From positions 1,302,001 through 1,366,000 of the forward strand of contig JADJXT010000001.1 in assembly GCA_016720115.1 (NCBI GenBank): DNA of 64,000 nt, in the 5' to 3' direction. Position 1 is the first letter of the stretch, and every line of letters starts with the position of its first letter. Under the pieces are notes generated by a model that was not told the origin of the DNA, ran no database searches, and saw only the letters and a program-made list of their open reading frames with translations. Positions 33,708-42,720 of the stretch are shown here, piece by piece. The position numbers and the translations under genes were made by a program. Source of the stretch: Sphingomonadales bacterium. GTDB lineage: Bacteria; Pseudomonadota; Alphaproteobacteria; Sphingomonadales; Sphingomonadaceae.

Positions 33708-36578
33708 ATGAAATTGCTCCATAGTCTTCGCGTTGCGACTGCGCTTGCGCTGCTGCTTCCGGCCCAGGCGGCCTTTGCAGAAACCACCGCCGTTACCGAA
33801 ACCAAGGCCGTGCAAACCCCCTGGCTCTATGAAAATAGCGATGTTCCGGTCGATGCAAGCTGGACCTTCGGTGTGCTCGAAAATGGTCTGCGCTATGCCG
33901 TCAAAAAGAATGTCGTACCGGCGGGGCAAGTCTCCATCCGTGTGCGTGTCGATGCCGGCGCGCTGCATGAGGAGGACAATGAACTCGGCTTTGCCCATCT
34001 GATGGAGCATCTGGCGTTTCGCGGATCGGAGCATGTTCCCGATGGCGAAGCCAAGCGCATCTGGCAGCGTTTCGGCGTTTCATTCGGCAGCGACAGCAAC
34101 GCGCAGACGACGCCGACGCAGACGGTGTACAAGCTCGACCTGCCCAACGCCTCGCCAGCGTCGCTCGATGAATCGCTCAAACTGCTCGCTGGCATGGTGC
34201 GCGCGCCCAATGTTTCCGAAAGCGCGCTGAACGCCGAACGCGCCATCGTGCAGGCAGAATTGCGCGAATCCGCCGGGGCGGGGATGGATCTGGGTGAGGC
34301 GATGCGCAGGCATGCCTTTCAGGGTCAGCGGCTGGCCAACCGGTCGACCATCGGCACAATTGAAAGCCTCAATTCGGCTTCGGCGGCGGGGCTCAGCGAG
34401 TTTCACCGCCGTTGGTATCGGCCCGAGAAAGTCGTGGTTTCGATAGCAGGCGATGCCGATCCCAAAGAACTTGAACGGCTTGTGCGCCTGCATTTCGGTG
34501 GCTGGAAGGCAAAGGGTGCGGCGGTTGCCGATCCTGATTTTGGGCGGCCCGATCCCAAGGGAACGGTTGCCCGGACGGTGGTTGAGCCCACCTTGCCACC
34601 CAATGTCGCGATGATTTATGCGCGGCCTTGGGAAAAGGTTGCCGATACCATCGTCTATAATGAACAATTGCTGGTTGACGCTTTGGCGCAGCAGATCGTC
34701 AACCGCAGGCTGGTGGCGCAGGCGCGGGCAGGCTCCACCTTCAGTCTTGCCGAAGTTGCGCAGGAAGATATTTCGCGCAGCGCCGACACCACGACGGTCA
34801 TCATCACTCCGATCGGTGACAATTGGCAGCAAGCGGTGCGTGACGTGCGCGCAATTATCGAGGATGCGGTCACAACGCCGCCCTCGCAGGCCGATATCGA
34901 CCGTGAACTCGCGCTGTTCGGCAATGCTTTGCGGACGATGCGTGACAGCTATCCTTTCGAGGCGGCGGCCAAGCAGGCGGATGATATCGTCAAGGCGGTC
35001 GACATCCGCGAAACCATCGCCGCACCCGAAACGGTCGTCGCGGTGTATGAAAATATGCGCGACAAGTTCACATCCGAAAGACTGCTGGCGGCGACGCAGG
35101 CGCTGTTTGCCGCTGACGCCATTCGGATATTGCGAACGGCACCAGCGGTTGACGGGGCCGACGCCGATGTGCGTCTGGCCAAGGCGCTGACCGATCCGGT
35201 TGTTGCGGCGGCGTCTGCCAGGCTTGCGGAAAATGCGATCGGTTTTGACGATCTGCCCAAATTGGGCACGCCTGCGCAGGTCGTCGTGCGCAACCCCATG
35301 CCGCGTTTTGAAATGGAATCGGTAGAGCTTTCCAACGGCGTGCGCGCCTTGCTGTTTCCCAACAAATCGGAAAGCGGGCAGGTGCGCGTTCTGGTGCGCT
35401 TCGGGCGCGGCTATCAGGCGATGGAACCGGCCAAGGCAAAGCTTTTCTGGTCTGGCCCGGGCGTCATCAGCGAAAGCGGAATTGCCCAATTCGGTCGCAC
35501 GCAGATTGACCAGTTGATCAACGGCCGCCGCATCGAACTGGGCTTCAATGTCGACAATGACGCATTCGAATATGCCGCGACAACCCGCCCGGAGGATCTG
35601 GCCGACCAGTTGCGCCTGATTGCCACAAAGATGGAAAACCCCAATTGGGACAGCGCGCCTTTGGAACGCGAGAAGGCGCTCGCGATTTCGGGCTATCGCA
35701 GCTTTGACATGTCGGCGGCCGCCGTGCTGCAGCGCGAACTGCAATATCGGCTGTCGGGCAATGATCCACGCTGGAAAATCCCGACCCCCGATGAAGTGCG
35801 CAAGCTTGATAGCAAGGCATTTCGCAGCTTTTGGGAACCGTTGCTGGCAAGCGGCCCGGTCGAAGTGCTGCTGTTTGGAGACTTTGATGCGGCCAGCGCC
35901 GTGCAGGCCTTGCAAGCCACAGTCGGCGCGATGCAGCCGCGCCCGGCGGTGCCTGTTGCGGAAAAAGCGACCCGGGTGACTTTTCCGCCTGGCAATGCGA
36001 AGCCGCTACGCTTCACCCACAAGGGGCCGCAGGATCAGATGGCTGCCGTGATTGGCTGGCCGACCGGTGCCGGGCTGGCCGCGATTGGTGAGGGACGGCA
36101 GCTTGAAATATTGGCGGCTTTGTTTCGTGACCGGTTGTTCGAAAAGTTTCGGGCAGAACAGGCGGCGAGCTATAGCCCCGATGCGACGGCGACCTGGCCC
36201 GATGAATTCGCCGCTGGCGGCTTTTTGATGGCGTATGGTCAGATGCAACCCAAGGACAAAGACCGCTTTTTCGCTTTTGCACAATCGGTTGCGGCTGACC
36301 TTGCCGCTACGCCGGTTGGCAAGGACGAATTGCAGCGTGCTCTTGAGCCGATATTGCAATATGTCGAGCGTGCGACGACCGGCAATCTTTTCTGGATGAA
36401 TGAGCTTGAAGGGGCGACCTACAATGCCGCGCGCTATGAAGCACTGGGGCGGCTTTATAGCGATTACAGCAAGGTCACGCCCGAGCAACTGCAGGCACTG
36501 GCGCGCAAATATCTGGTTGCAGCGAAGGCCTGGACCATGGTTGTCGAGCCCGAACCAGGCGCGGTAGCCTCCCGCTAA
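33708..36578 (+). CDS. M16-family zinc peptidase (insulinase/PqqL type), exported
   Basis: A 956-residue periplasmic or secreted metallopeptidase. The signal peptide is about residues 1-24 (ATALALLLPAQAAFA). The inverted zinc motif is H97-LMEH101, with the third ligand in the helix SALNAERAIVQAELRES about 75 residues later. Two M16 halves are present: the active N-terminal half, and a C-terminal half starting near 530 (FEMESVELSNGVRALLFPNK) without the zinc motif, as usual for clamshell M16B/C enzymes of this size. Peptide degradation is the expected role. Confidence 0.93.
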   Translation: MKLLHSLRVATALALLLPAQAAFAETTAVTETKAVQTPWLYENSDVPVDASWTFGVLENGLRYAVKKNVVPAGQVSIRVRVDAGALHEEDNELGFAHLMEHLAFRGSEHVPDGEAKRIWQRFGVSFGSDSNAQTTPTQTVYKLDLPNASPASLDESLKLLAGMVRAPNVSESALNAERAIVQAELRESAGAGMDLGEAMRRHAFQGQRLANRSTIGTIESLNSASAAGLSEFHRRWYRPEKVVVSIAGDADPKELERLVRLHFGGWKAKGAAVADPDFGRPDPKGTVARTVVEPTLPPNVAMIYARPWEKVADTIVYNEQLLVDALAQQIVNRRLVAQARAGSTFSLAEVAQEDISRSADTTTVIITPIGDNWQQAVRDVRAIIEDAVTTPPSQADIDRELALFGNALRTMRDSYPFEAAAKQADDIVKAVDIRETIAAPETVVAVYENMRDKFTSERLLAATQALFAADAIRILRTAPAVDGADADVRLAKALTDPVVAAASARLAENAIGFDDLPKLGTPAQVVVRNPMPRFEMESVELSNGVRALLFPNKSESGQVRVLVRFGRGYQAMEPAKAKLFWSGPGVISESGIAQFGRTQIDQLINGRRIELGFNVDNDAFEYAATTRPEDLADQLRLIATKMENPNWDSAPLEREKALAISGYRSFDMSAAAVLQRELQYRLSGNDPRWKIPTPDEVRKLDSKAFRSFWEPLLASGPVEVLLFGDFDAASAVQALQATVGAMQPRPAVPVAEKATRVTFPPGNAKPLRFTHKGPQDQMAAVIGWPTGAGLAAIGEGRQLEILAALFRDRLFEKFRAEQAASYSPDATATWPDEFAAGGFLMAYGQMQPKDKDRFFAFAQSVAADLAATPVGKDELQRALEPILQYVERATTGNLFWMNELEGATYNAARYEALGRLYSDYSKVTPEQLQALARKYLVAAKAWTMVVEPEPGAVASR

Positions 36579-36581
36579 TTC

Positions 36582-36980
36582 CTATCCCGGATACCGCTCG
36601 AACGCCGGCAGGCCATGCGCGCTGGCCATCCAGCCGAGGCGTTCAGCCGTCTGGATATGTGCACCGGGCGGCAGGGCGTCGGGATCATCGAGCGTCGCCG
36701 ACTGGATATCGACGATACCGGGCAGGAATTCTGCGTTGCGATAATAAAGGCCGGTCCCGCATTTCGGGCAGAAACTGCGCATCGCCGAACCCGAGGAATT
36801 GAACGTCACCGGCGCACTCCCAAGCAGCTTGAACTGATCTTCGGCAAAGGCTGCCCAGGCAACCATCGGCGCGCCTGACGATTTCCGGCAATCGCTGCAG
36901 TGGCACAGCGCGACATGCTGCGGTTCGCCGCTGACTTCGTAACGAACCGCGCCGCAATGGCATCCACCTTGATGGGTCAT
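36582..36980 (-). CDS. GFA-family zinc protein
   Basis: A 132-residue protein of the glutathione-dependent formaldehyde-activating enzyme (GFA/CENP-V) family. Zinc-binding Cys pairs are visible: GGCHCGAVRY, LCHCSDCRKSSG and FCPKCGTGLYY. Members of this family bind zinc, and a few react with glutathione adducts. A specific activity cannot be assigned here. It is transcribed towards the end of the M16 gene, with only 3 bases between the two stops. Confidence 0.9.
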   Translation of the reverse strand: MTHQGGCHCGAVRYEVSGEPQHVALCHCSDCRKSSGAPMVAWAAFAEDQFKLLGSAPVTFNSSGSAMRSFCPKCGTGLYYRNAEFLPGIVDIQSATLDDPDALPPGAHIQTAERLGWMASAHGLPAFERYPG

Positions 36981-37029
36981 GGATATTCTCCTTCCTGCTG
37001 CGACTCACATAGCAGGAAGTTGAGAACAA

Positions 37030-38328
37030 TTATAGAACATATTTGGAGAGATCGGCGTCCTTGGCGATGCCCGAAAGCTGCTGTTCGACATAAGCGGCAT
37101 CGATTTTGATCGTCTCGCCCTTGCGGTCTTCGGCGTCGAAGCTGATATCCTCAAGCAGACGCTCCATCACCGTCTGCAGGCGGCGGGCACCGATATTCTC
37201 GACACTCTCATTCACCTGCGCAGCGATGCGGGCGAGCGCGGTGAGCGCGTCGTCGGTGAATTCGAGCGAAACTTCTTCGGTGCCCAGCAGCGCGACATAT
37301 TGGTGCGGCAGATTGGCCTTGGTCTGCGAAAGGATGCGAACGAAATCCTCTTGGCTGAGCGCGGTCAGCTCAACGCGGATCGGCAGGCGTCCCTGCAATT
37401 CGGGCAGCATGTCGCTGGGTTTCGAAATATGGAACGCCCCGCTGGCGATGAACAGCACATGATCGGTCTTCATCGGGCCATATTTGGTCGCGACCGTCGT
37501 GCCTTCGATCAGCGGCAGCAGGTCGCGCTGCACGCCCTCGCGGCTGACCGAGCCGCCGCGCACATCGCTGACGGCAATCTTGTCGATCTCGTCGAGAAAG
37601 ACGATGCCATTGGCCTCGGCATCGGCAATCGCGGTGCGCGCGACATCGTCCTGATCGAGCCGCTTTTCGGTTTCCTCGTCGACCAGCTTCGCCCAGGCGT
37701 CGGGTACCTTCAGCTTGCGGCGCTTCTGGTTGTTCTGGCCGAACGCCTTGCCCATCATCTCGCCGATATTGATCATCCCGACACCGCCCATGCCGGGAAT
37801 TTCCATCGGCATACGCGGGGCATCGGCAACTTCGATCTCGATCTCGACATCATCCATGTGCCGGTCGCGGATACGCTGGCGGAAGGCCTCGCGCGTGGCT
37901 TCGCTGGCGGTGTCGCCCGCCAGCGGCTTCAGGATGCGTTCCATAGCCGCAGCTTCGGCGGCTTCGCGCACCACCTCGCGGCGGCGGTCCTTTTCGAGCC
38001 GGATCGCTTCCTCAACCAGATCGCGGGCAATCTGTTCAACATCGCGGCCGACATAGCCGACTTCGGTGAATTTGGTCGCCTCGACCTTGATGAAGGGCGC
38101 ATCGGCCAGCTTTGCCAGACGGCGGCTGATCTCGGTCTTGCCGCAGCCGGTGGGGCCGATCATCAGGATGTTCTTGGGCGTCACCTCGTCGCGCAACTCG
38201 GCGGGTAGCCGCTGGCGGCGCCAGCGGTTGCGCAGGGCGACCGCCACCGCACGCTTGGCATCGGCCTGGCCGATAATATGTTCGTCCAATGCGGCGACAA
38301 TCGCCTTCGGCGTAAGATTCTGGCTCAT
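37030..38328 (-). CDS. hslU: HslU ATPase of the HslVU protease
   Basis: A 432-residue AAA+ unfoldase that feeds proteins to HslV. The N-terminal HIIGQADAKRAVAVALRNRW, Walker A GPTGCGKTEI (about residue 57), the Walker B segment GIVFLDEIDKIA and the sensor/C-terminal segment ENIGARRLQTVMERLLEDI are all present. The C-terminus ends LSKYVL, close to the canonical tail that activates HslV. It lies 19 bases downstream of hslV and shares its heat-shock promoter. Confidence 0.97.
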   Translation of the reverse strand: MSQNLTPKAIVAALDEHIIGQADAKRAVAVALRNRWRRQRLPAELRDEVTPKNILMIGPTGCGKTEISRRLAKLADAPFIKVEATKFTEVGYVGRDVEQIARDLVEEAIRLEKDRRREVVREAAEAAAMERILKPLAGDTASEATREAFRQRIRDRHMDDVEIEIEVADAPRMPMEIPGMGGVGMINIGEMMGKAFGQNNQKRRKLKVPDAWAKLVDEETEKRLDQDDVARTAIADAEANGIVFLDEIDKIAVSDVRGGSVSREGVQRDLLPLIEGTTVATKYGPMKTDHVLFIASGAFHISKPSDMLPELQGRLPIRVELTALSQEDFVRILSQTKANLPHQYVALLGTEEVSLEFTDDALTALARIAAQVNESVENIGARRLQTVMERLLEDISFDAEDRKGETIKIDAAYVEQQLSGIAKDADLSKYVL

Positions 38329-38347
38329 TTATCCGGGTTCCTGCGGC

Positions 38348-38914
38348 TCAGCTGGCGCTGTCCATGCTTTCGACGGTCAACTGGTCGTTGGTGTAAACGC
38401 AAATTTCGGCGGCGATTTTCATCGCATGGCGCGCCTGCGTCTCCGCATCCGCTTCATAATCCATCAGCGCGCGCGCTGCGGACAACGCGTAATTGCCGCC
38501 CGATCCGATCGCGGCAATGCCGTCGAGCGGTTCGAGCACATCGCCATTGCCGGTGAGGATCAGCGTCACTTCCTTGTCGGCGACGATCATCATCGCCTCC
38601 AGATTGCGCAGATATTTGTCGGTGCGCCAGTCCTTGGCGAGTTCGACCGCAGCGCGCATCAACTGCCCTCGATGCGCTTCCAGCTTCTTCTCAAGCCGTT
38701 CGAACAATGTGAAGGCGTCAGCGGTGGCGCCGGCAAATCCGCCAATTACGCCGCCATCGTGCAGGCGGCGGACCTTTTTGGCATTGGGCTTCATCACCGT
38801 CTGCCCCATCGAAACCTGGCCATCGCCCGCGATTACGACTTTCCCGCCCTTGCGAACCGAAAGAATGGTGGTTCCGTACCAGGTCGACGGATTGCCATGT
38901 GTCTGATTATCCAT
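38348..38914 (-). CDS. hslV: HslV peptidase subunit of the HslVU protease
   Basis: A 188-residue threonine peptidase forming the two-ring core of HslVU. The active-site Thr is in GTTILSVRKGGKVVIAGDGQ. The conserved GQTVMKPNAKKVRRLHDG and GSGGNYALSAARAL segments are present. The first 14 or so residues precede the catalytic Thr and would be removed. A strong sigma-32-type promoter ends only a few bases before this ATG, suggesting a leaderless transcript. Confidence 0.96.
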   Translation of the reverse strand: MDNQTHGNPSTWYGTTILSVRKGGKVVIAGDGQVSMGQTVMKPNAKKVRRLHDGGVIGGFAGATADAFTLFERLEKKLEAHRGQLMRAAVELAKDWRTDKYLRNLEAMMIVADKEVTLILTGNGDVLEPLDGIAAIGSGGNYALSAARALMDYEADAETQARHAMKIAAEICVYTNDQLTVESMDSAS

Positions 38915-38921
38915 GCGCCGG

Positions 38922-38950
38922 ATATGGGGCGCTGGATGCGTCAGTGCAAG
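38922..38950 (-). promoter_or_regulatory. sigma-32 (RpoH) heat-shock promoter of hslVU
   Basis: On the - strand a CTTGCA -35 box (38950-38945) and a CCCCATAT -10 box (38929-38922) are separated by 15 bases. This matches the RpoH consensus CTTGAA-N13-15-CCCCATNT apart from one base. The predicted transcription start falls at about 38914-38916, at the hslV ATG itself. Confidence 0.85.
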
Positions 38951-38951
38951 A

Positions 38952-39950
38952 CTAGCTGCGTTCGGCCAGCTTGCGTTCCCATTGCAGCGCGTGGGAGACG
39001 ATCGTGTCGAGATCGTCATATGCCGGCTGCCAGCCAAATCGCGCCCTGATTTGCTGGTTGTCCGAAATCAGCTCGTCCGGATCGCCCGCGCGGCGACCTT
39101 CGAGTTTGCGGTGGATGGTCTGATTGGTGACGCGATCGACCGCGTCGAGCACCTGCAGCACCGAATAACCGTGGCCATAGCCGCAGTTCAGCGTGTGGCT
39201 GGTGGCAGGATCGGCGACGAGCGCTTCGAGCGCGATGACATGCGCGGCGGCGAGATCGCTGACGTGGATATAGTCGCGCACGCCGGTGCCATCCGCCGTT
39301 GCATAGTCGGTACCGAACACTGCGACCGAATTGCGTTTGCCCAGAGCGGCTTCGACTGCGACCTTGATCAGATGCGTTGCGCCAGCGGTCGACTGGCCGG
39401 TTCGTCCTTGCGGGTCGGCACCGGCAACGTTGAAATAGCGCAGCGCGCAATAGTTGAAGTCATGCGCCGCCGCTACGTCGCGGAGCATATGCTCCGTCAT
39501 CAGCTTCGACATGCCATAGGGATTGATAGGCGATTTGGGCATATCCTCGCGCACCGGGCTCGATTCGGGGATACCGTAGGTGGCGGCGGTCGACGAGAAA
39601 ATGAAATGCTTCACACCGGCGTACACTGCCGATTCGATCAGGCTGCGACTCGCAGCGGTATTGTTCCGATAATATTTGAGCGGGTTTTCGACCGATTCGG
39701 GAACGATGATCGAACCGGCAAAATGCATGATCCCGTCGATGCAATGATCGCGCAACGTGGTGGCGACGAGCTTCTCGTCGGCAATGTTACCTTCGACAAA
39801 GGAGACGTCGTCGGGAATCGCCCAGCGAAAACCGGTGACTAGATTGTCGATGACGACGGGGCTGTGTCCGGCATCTTTCAGGGCGAGCACGGCGTGGCTG
39901 CCAATATATCCGGCACCGCCGGTGACAAGAACTTTGAGTTGTTTTCCCAT
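38952..39950 (-). CDS. galE: UDP-glucose 4-epimerase
   Basis: A 332-residue extended SDR enzyme that interconverts UDP-glucose and UDP-galactose for surface polysaccharides. The NAD motif GGAGYIGSHAV is at residues 11-21. FIFSSTAATYG and YGMSKL supply the Ser/Thr and YxxxK catalytic elements. YNVAGADP-like (RYFNVAGADPQGRTGQ) and DYIHVSDLA are typical of GalE. It is transcribed towards hslV but ends about 40 bases before it, across the hslV promoter. Confidence 0.94.
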   Translation of the reverse strand: MGKQLKVLVTGGAGYIGSHAVLALKDAGHSPVVIDNLVTGFRWAIPDDVSFVEGNIADEKLVATTLRDHCIDGIMHFAGSIIVPESVENPLKYYRNNTAASRSLIESAVYAGVKHFIFSSTAATYGIPESSPVREDMPKSPINPYGMSKLMTEHMLRDVAAAHDFNYCALRYFNVAGADPQGRTGQSTAGATHLIKVAVEAALGKRNSVAVFGTDYATADGTGVRDYIHVSDLAAAHVIALEALVADPATSHTLNCGYGHGYSVLQVLDAVDRVTNQTIHRKLEGRRAGDPDELISDNQQIRARFGWQPAYDDLDTIVSHALQWERKLAERS

Positions 39951-40044
39951 GCCGGTGCGATAGCCGATTTGAATGATGCTTTGGTTAACAAGGTCGCACT
40001 GCCGTTGCCGCGACAGACTGATTTCCGTGTCCGAAAGTTAAAAA

Positions 40045-40067
40045 AAAGGCGGCTGAAAGCCGCCTTT
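40045..40067 (-). terminator. rho-independent terminator
   Basis: A 10-bp stem (AAAGGCGGCT with its complement, 3-base loop) followed on the - strand by further T residues. It lies 21 bases after the stop of the small exported-protein gene, whose transcript it should end. Confidence 0.85.
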
Positions 40068-40088
40068 CCTTTTAGTCTCTGACCGAGC

Positions 40089-40337
40089 TCAGGGGCTGGT
40101 CGGAGCGTCGTCGTCGTTGCCCGAGGCAATGACGATACCGGCGATCACAGCAGCGGCTGCGAGGACGGCGACGATAACGCCGCTACCACCGCCGAGCTTG
40201 CTTTCTTCCTTAGCGGCACCAGCGCGCTGCACCTTCGCAGCAACGGGCTTTGCAGGAGCAGCAGCCTGAGCAACCACCGGGGCACCGGCGAGAGCAACAG
40301 CAGCCACTGCAGCGAGCGAAACTTTACCGAAACGCAT
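40089..40337 (-). CDS. small exported protein with C-terminal membrane helix
   Basis: An 82-residue protein with a clear signal peptide (VSLAAVAAVALAGAPVVAQA). A short Ala/Lys-rich linker (KPVAAKVQRAGAAKEES) leads to a hydrophobic helix (GVIVAVLAAAAVIAGIVIA) and an acidic end (SGNDDDAPTSP). The start has an ideal AAGGAG ribosome binding site and the gene is followed by a strong terminator, so it is a real and probably well-expressed monocistronic gene. Similar small proteins of unknown function are common in sphingomonads. I cannot assign a function. Confidence 0.85.
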   Translation of the reverse strand: MRFGKVSLAAVAAVALAGAPVVAQAAAPAKPVAAKVQRAGAAKEESKLGGGSGVIVAVLAAAAVIAGIVIASGNDDDAPTSP

Positions 40338-40608
40338 TTTTTGGCTCCTTATTTGAATGTGGTTTTAAACACACCGCGACCCTAGTGGCACAAACCGCAT
40401 TTTGGCGCAACCCGTGAATCGGCGGTGAAATTGAAAAATCTTATTTTCTATTCATGACTTGCGCGACTGTTGCATAAGCGACACAGAAGTTCTCATCGTG
40501 AAAAACCGTTAACTTGGATTGGTTGAAATCTGAACCGACAACAACCGAATTCGACCCAAATACTGATCGAGAATTGGCAATCTCAACCTTTCGCGGAGGC
40601 ATTAGGCC

Positions 40609-41430
40609 ATGCGCATTGCGCTTCATCAGATGCAAAGTGGAACCGATATCCACCAGAATTGCGCGCGCATGATCGATGCGATCAGGAAGGCGAAGGCAGG
40701 AAATGCTGCGATTTATTTCGCGCCCGAGATGTCATTGCTGCTCGATCGCGATCGCCGACGCTCTGCCGCCAATATAGTATCAGAGGCCCAAAGCGAACCA
40801 CTGAAACGCATTGCAATGGCAGCGAAAGAGCGAGGAATCTGGGTCCATATCGGTTCCCTGCCGCTATTGTCCGAACAGGTCGAGGACCGTCGCGTCAATC
40901 GATCAATCGTTTTTGACAGTTTCGGCCATGTTGCTGCGCGCTACGACAAGATGCATCTGTTCGACGTCGATCTGGCGACCGGCGAATCGTGGCGTGAATC
41001 GTCGGCCTATGCGCCGGGGCGAACCCCCGAACTTATCGACACGCCAATCGGGCGCATGGGGCTGAGCATTTGCTATGACATGCGGTTTCCCGATCTTTAC
41101 AGCAGGATGGCCCAGGCAGGTGCGACGGTGTTTGCCGTTCCTGCAGCCTTCACGGTTCCGACAGGAAAGGCCCATTGGCACACATTGCTGCGCGCAAGGG
41201 CAATCGAGTCTGCGGCGTTTGTCATTGCGGCGGCGCAATCGGGCAAGCATGAGGATGGTCGTGAGACTTATGGCCATTCGCTCGTCGTCGATCCCTGGGG
41301 CGAAGTGCTGCTCGATATGGGAGAAGGCGAAGGACTTGATTTCGCCGACATCAATCTTGCGCGTGTCGATGAGGTGCGCGCGCAGATCCCGGTACACCTC
41401 AACCGACGGGATATTCCGCCGCTTCCATAG
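40609..41430 (+). CDS. carbon-nitrogen hydrolase (nitrilase superfamily amidase)
   Basis: A 273-residue enzyme with the Glu-Lys-Cys triad of the family: Glu in YFAPEMS (about residue 44), Lys in RYDKMHLFDVD (about 111) and Cys in SICYDMRFPDLY (about 156). The MHLFDVD and CYDMRFP segments resemble the Nit1/deaminated-glutathione amidase branch, a metabolite-repair role, though this is not proven. GCGGAGGC upstream supports the ATG at 40609. Its last 32 bases overlap the convergent EamA gene. Confidence 0.9.
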   Translation: MRIALHQMQSGTDIHQNCARMIDAIRKAKAGNAAIYFAPEMSLLLDRDRRRSAANIVSEAQSEPLKRIAMAAKERGIWVHIGSLPLLSEQVEDRRVNRSIVFDSFGHVAARYDKMHLFDVDLATGESWRESSAYAPGRTPELIDTPIGRMGLSICYDMRFPDLYSRMAQAGATVFAVPAAFTVPTGKAHWHTLLRARAIESAAFVIAAAQSGKHEDGRETYGHSLVVDPWGEVLLDMGEGEGLDFADINLARVDEVRAQIPVHLNRRDIPPLP

Positions 41431-42352
41431 TCCGCCGCTTTGCCAGATGCTGTTCGCGCCAAGCGATGATCATGCCCGCGCCAATGATGAGCGGTGCGCC
41501 CAGCCATACCGAATGCCCCGGTATGTCACCGAATACCGCATAGCCCATCAGCGCAGACCATATGAGTGCGCTGTAATCCATCGTCATGATTGCCGCGACG
41601 GAGGCATGGCGCAAGGATGCCGTGAGCAATATCTGCGCGACCGCCCCTGAAAGACTGAGCCCCGCCAGAATTGCCCAACTTGTCAGGTCGTGGTTTTTCC
41701 CGAAGAGCAGGACTGCGACACCCAGTGGCACAAGCGAGGTCAGGCTGAACCAGAAAACGATAGCGCCCGCAGGCTCTGTCTGTGCCATGCGGCGTAACTG
41801 GATGATGACACAGGCAGTCATCAACGCGCCGCCCAGCGCCACAGCCGCACCTTGCAGCGGAATGGCTTCCCCGCCCGGCTGGAGAGCAACCATTACCCCT
41901 GCAAAGCCGAGCAGGACTGCGCCCCAGCGATAGCGCCCGGTGGGTTCGCGCAACAGCATGGCAGCGAGAATGGTGGCGAAAATCTGGGCTGCAAACCCGA
42001 AAGTGGTGGCTTCCGCCATCGGCAATAACAGCATCGCCGAAAAATTGAGCGCCATTGCCGAGACGCCGAGGATCATGCGCAAGCCATGTTGCATGGGGCG
42101 GGCGGTGCGGATCGATGCTAGCGCGCCCGTCCACCAGAGCCATGCAATGGCCACAGGCAGGCCCGCAAGCTGCCGGTAGAAAAGGCTTTCGGTGACATGG
42201 ATGCCATGTTCGCCAGCAAGCTTGACCAGCGAAAACATGACGCCGAGCACTGCCATGGCCGCAAGGCGCAATAAAATGCCAAGCAGCGGACGCGGGCCTG
42301 ATTGCGCAAAGGGTCCGGATTGTGCTGGCTCGGCAGTCATTGCCGCTTGCAT
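41399..42352 (-). CDS. EamA/DMT-family transporter
   Basis: A 317-residue inner-membrane protein with about ten transmembrane helices arranged as two EamA repeats (LLGILLRLAAMAVLGVMFSL at the start; the second begins near GAAVALGGALMTACVII). Drug/metabolite transporters of this type move amino acids, nucleosides or other small solutes; the substrate is unknown. The start at 42352 is one of several in-frame ATGs (42340 also possible); none has a strong ribosome binding site. It overlaps the amidase gene tail to tail. Confidence 0.88.
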   Translation of the reverse strand: MQAAMTAEPAQSGPFAQSGPRPLLGILLRLAAMAVLGVMFSLVKLAGEHGIHVTESLFYRQLAGLPVAIAWLWWTGALASIRTARPMQHGLRMILGVSAMALNFSAMLLLPMAEATTFGFAAQIFATILAAMLLREPTGRYRWGAVLLGFAGVMVALQPGGEAIPLQGAAVALGGALMTACVIIQLRRMAQTEPAGAIVFWFSLTSLVPLGVAVLLFGKNHDLTSWAILAGLSLSGAVAQILLTASLRHASVAAIMTMDYSALIWSALMGYAVFGDIPGHSVWLGAPLIIGAGMIIAWREQHLAKRRTMEAAEYPVG

Positions 42353-42415
42353 AGGCCGATATCCACATCCGTCCAGCCCCTTGCAATGATGGCTGCGCAC
42401 GGTCATTTGACCGGG

Positions 42416-42631
42416 ATGATCGATTGGCTGACCGAAAACTGGAACTTCCACATGTGGGCGGTTGTCGCAGTATTATCTGCCTTGGCTGCGGTTGTGTTCG
42501 TCCTCGCCGACCGAAAGCGGCAAAAGCGGGACAGGCTGGACCAGGTCGGCTTTGTGCCGTGGACCGGTTTGAGCGTTCTTGCGATGGGGATTACAATGCT
42601 CGCCGCAATACTGGCCGTAAAAGCCGGATGA
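42416..42631 (+). CDS. small two-helix membrane protein
   Basis: A 71-residue protein with two predicted membrane helices (MWAVVAVLSALAAVVFVLA and GLSVLAMGITMLAAILAV) joined by a basic loop (DRKRQKRDRLDQ). No family is recognised. It is divergent from the EamA transporter and upstream of the MDR oxidoreductase. In-frame starts at 42386 and 42302 also exist; the one at 42416 gives a compact membrane protein. Its reality rests on hydrophobicity pattern and position. Confidence 0.6.
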   Translation: MIDWLTENWNFHMWAVVAVLSALAAVVFVLADRKRQKRDRLDQVGFVPWTGLSVLAMGITMLAAILAVKAG

Positions 42632-42720
42632 TCCCCAAGAGCAAGATTGAAGCAAAGGGTGCGTTGGGCTAGGCCAGTTGCAAAGGCGAACCGAATCCGC
42701 ACGCACAAGAGGAGAAAATC

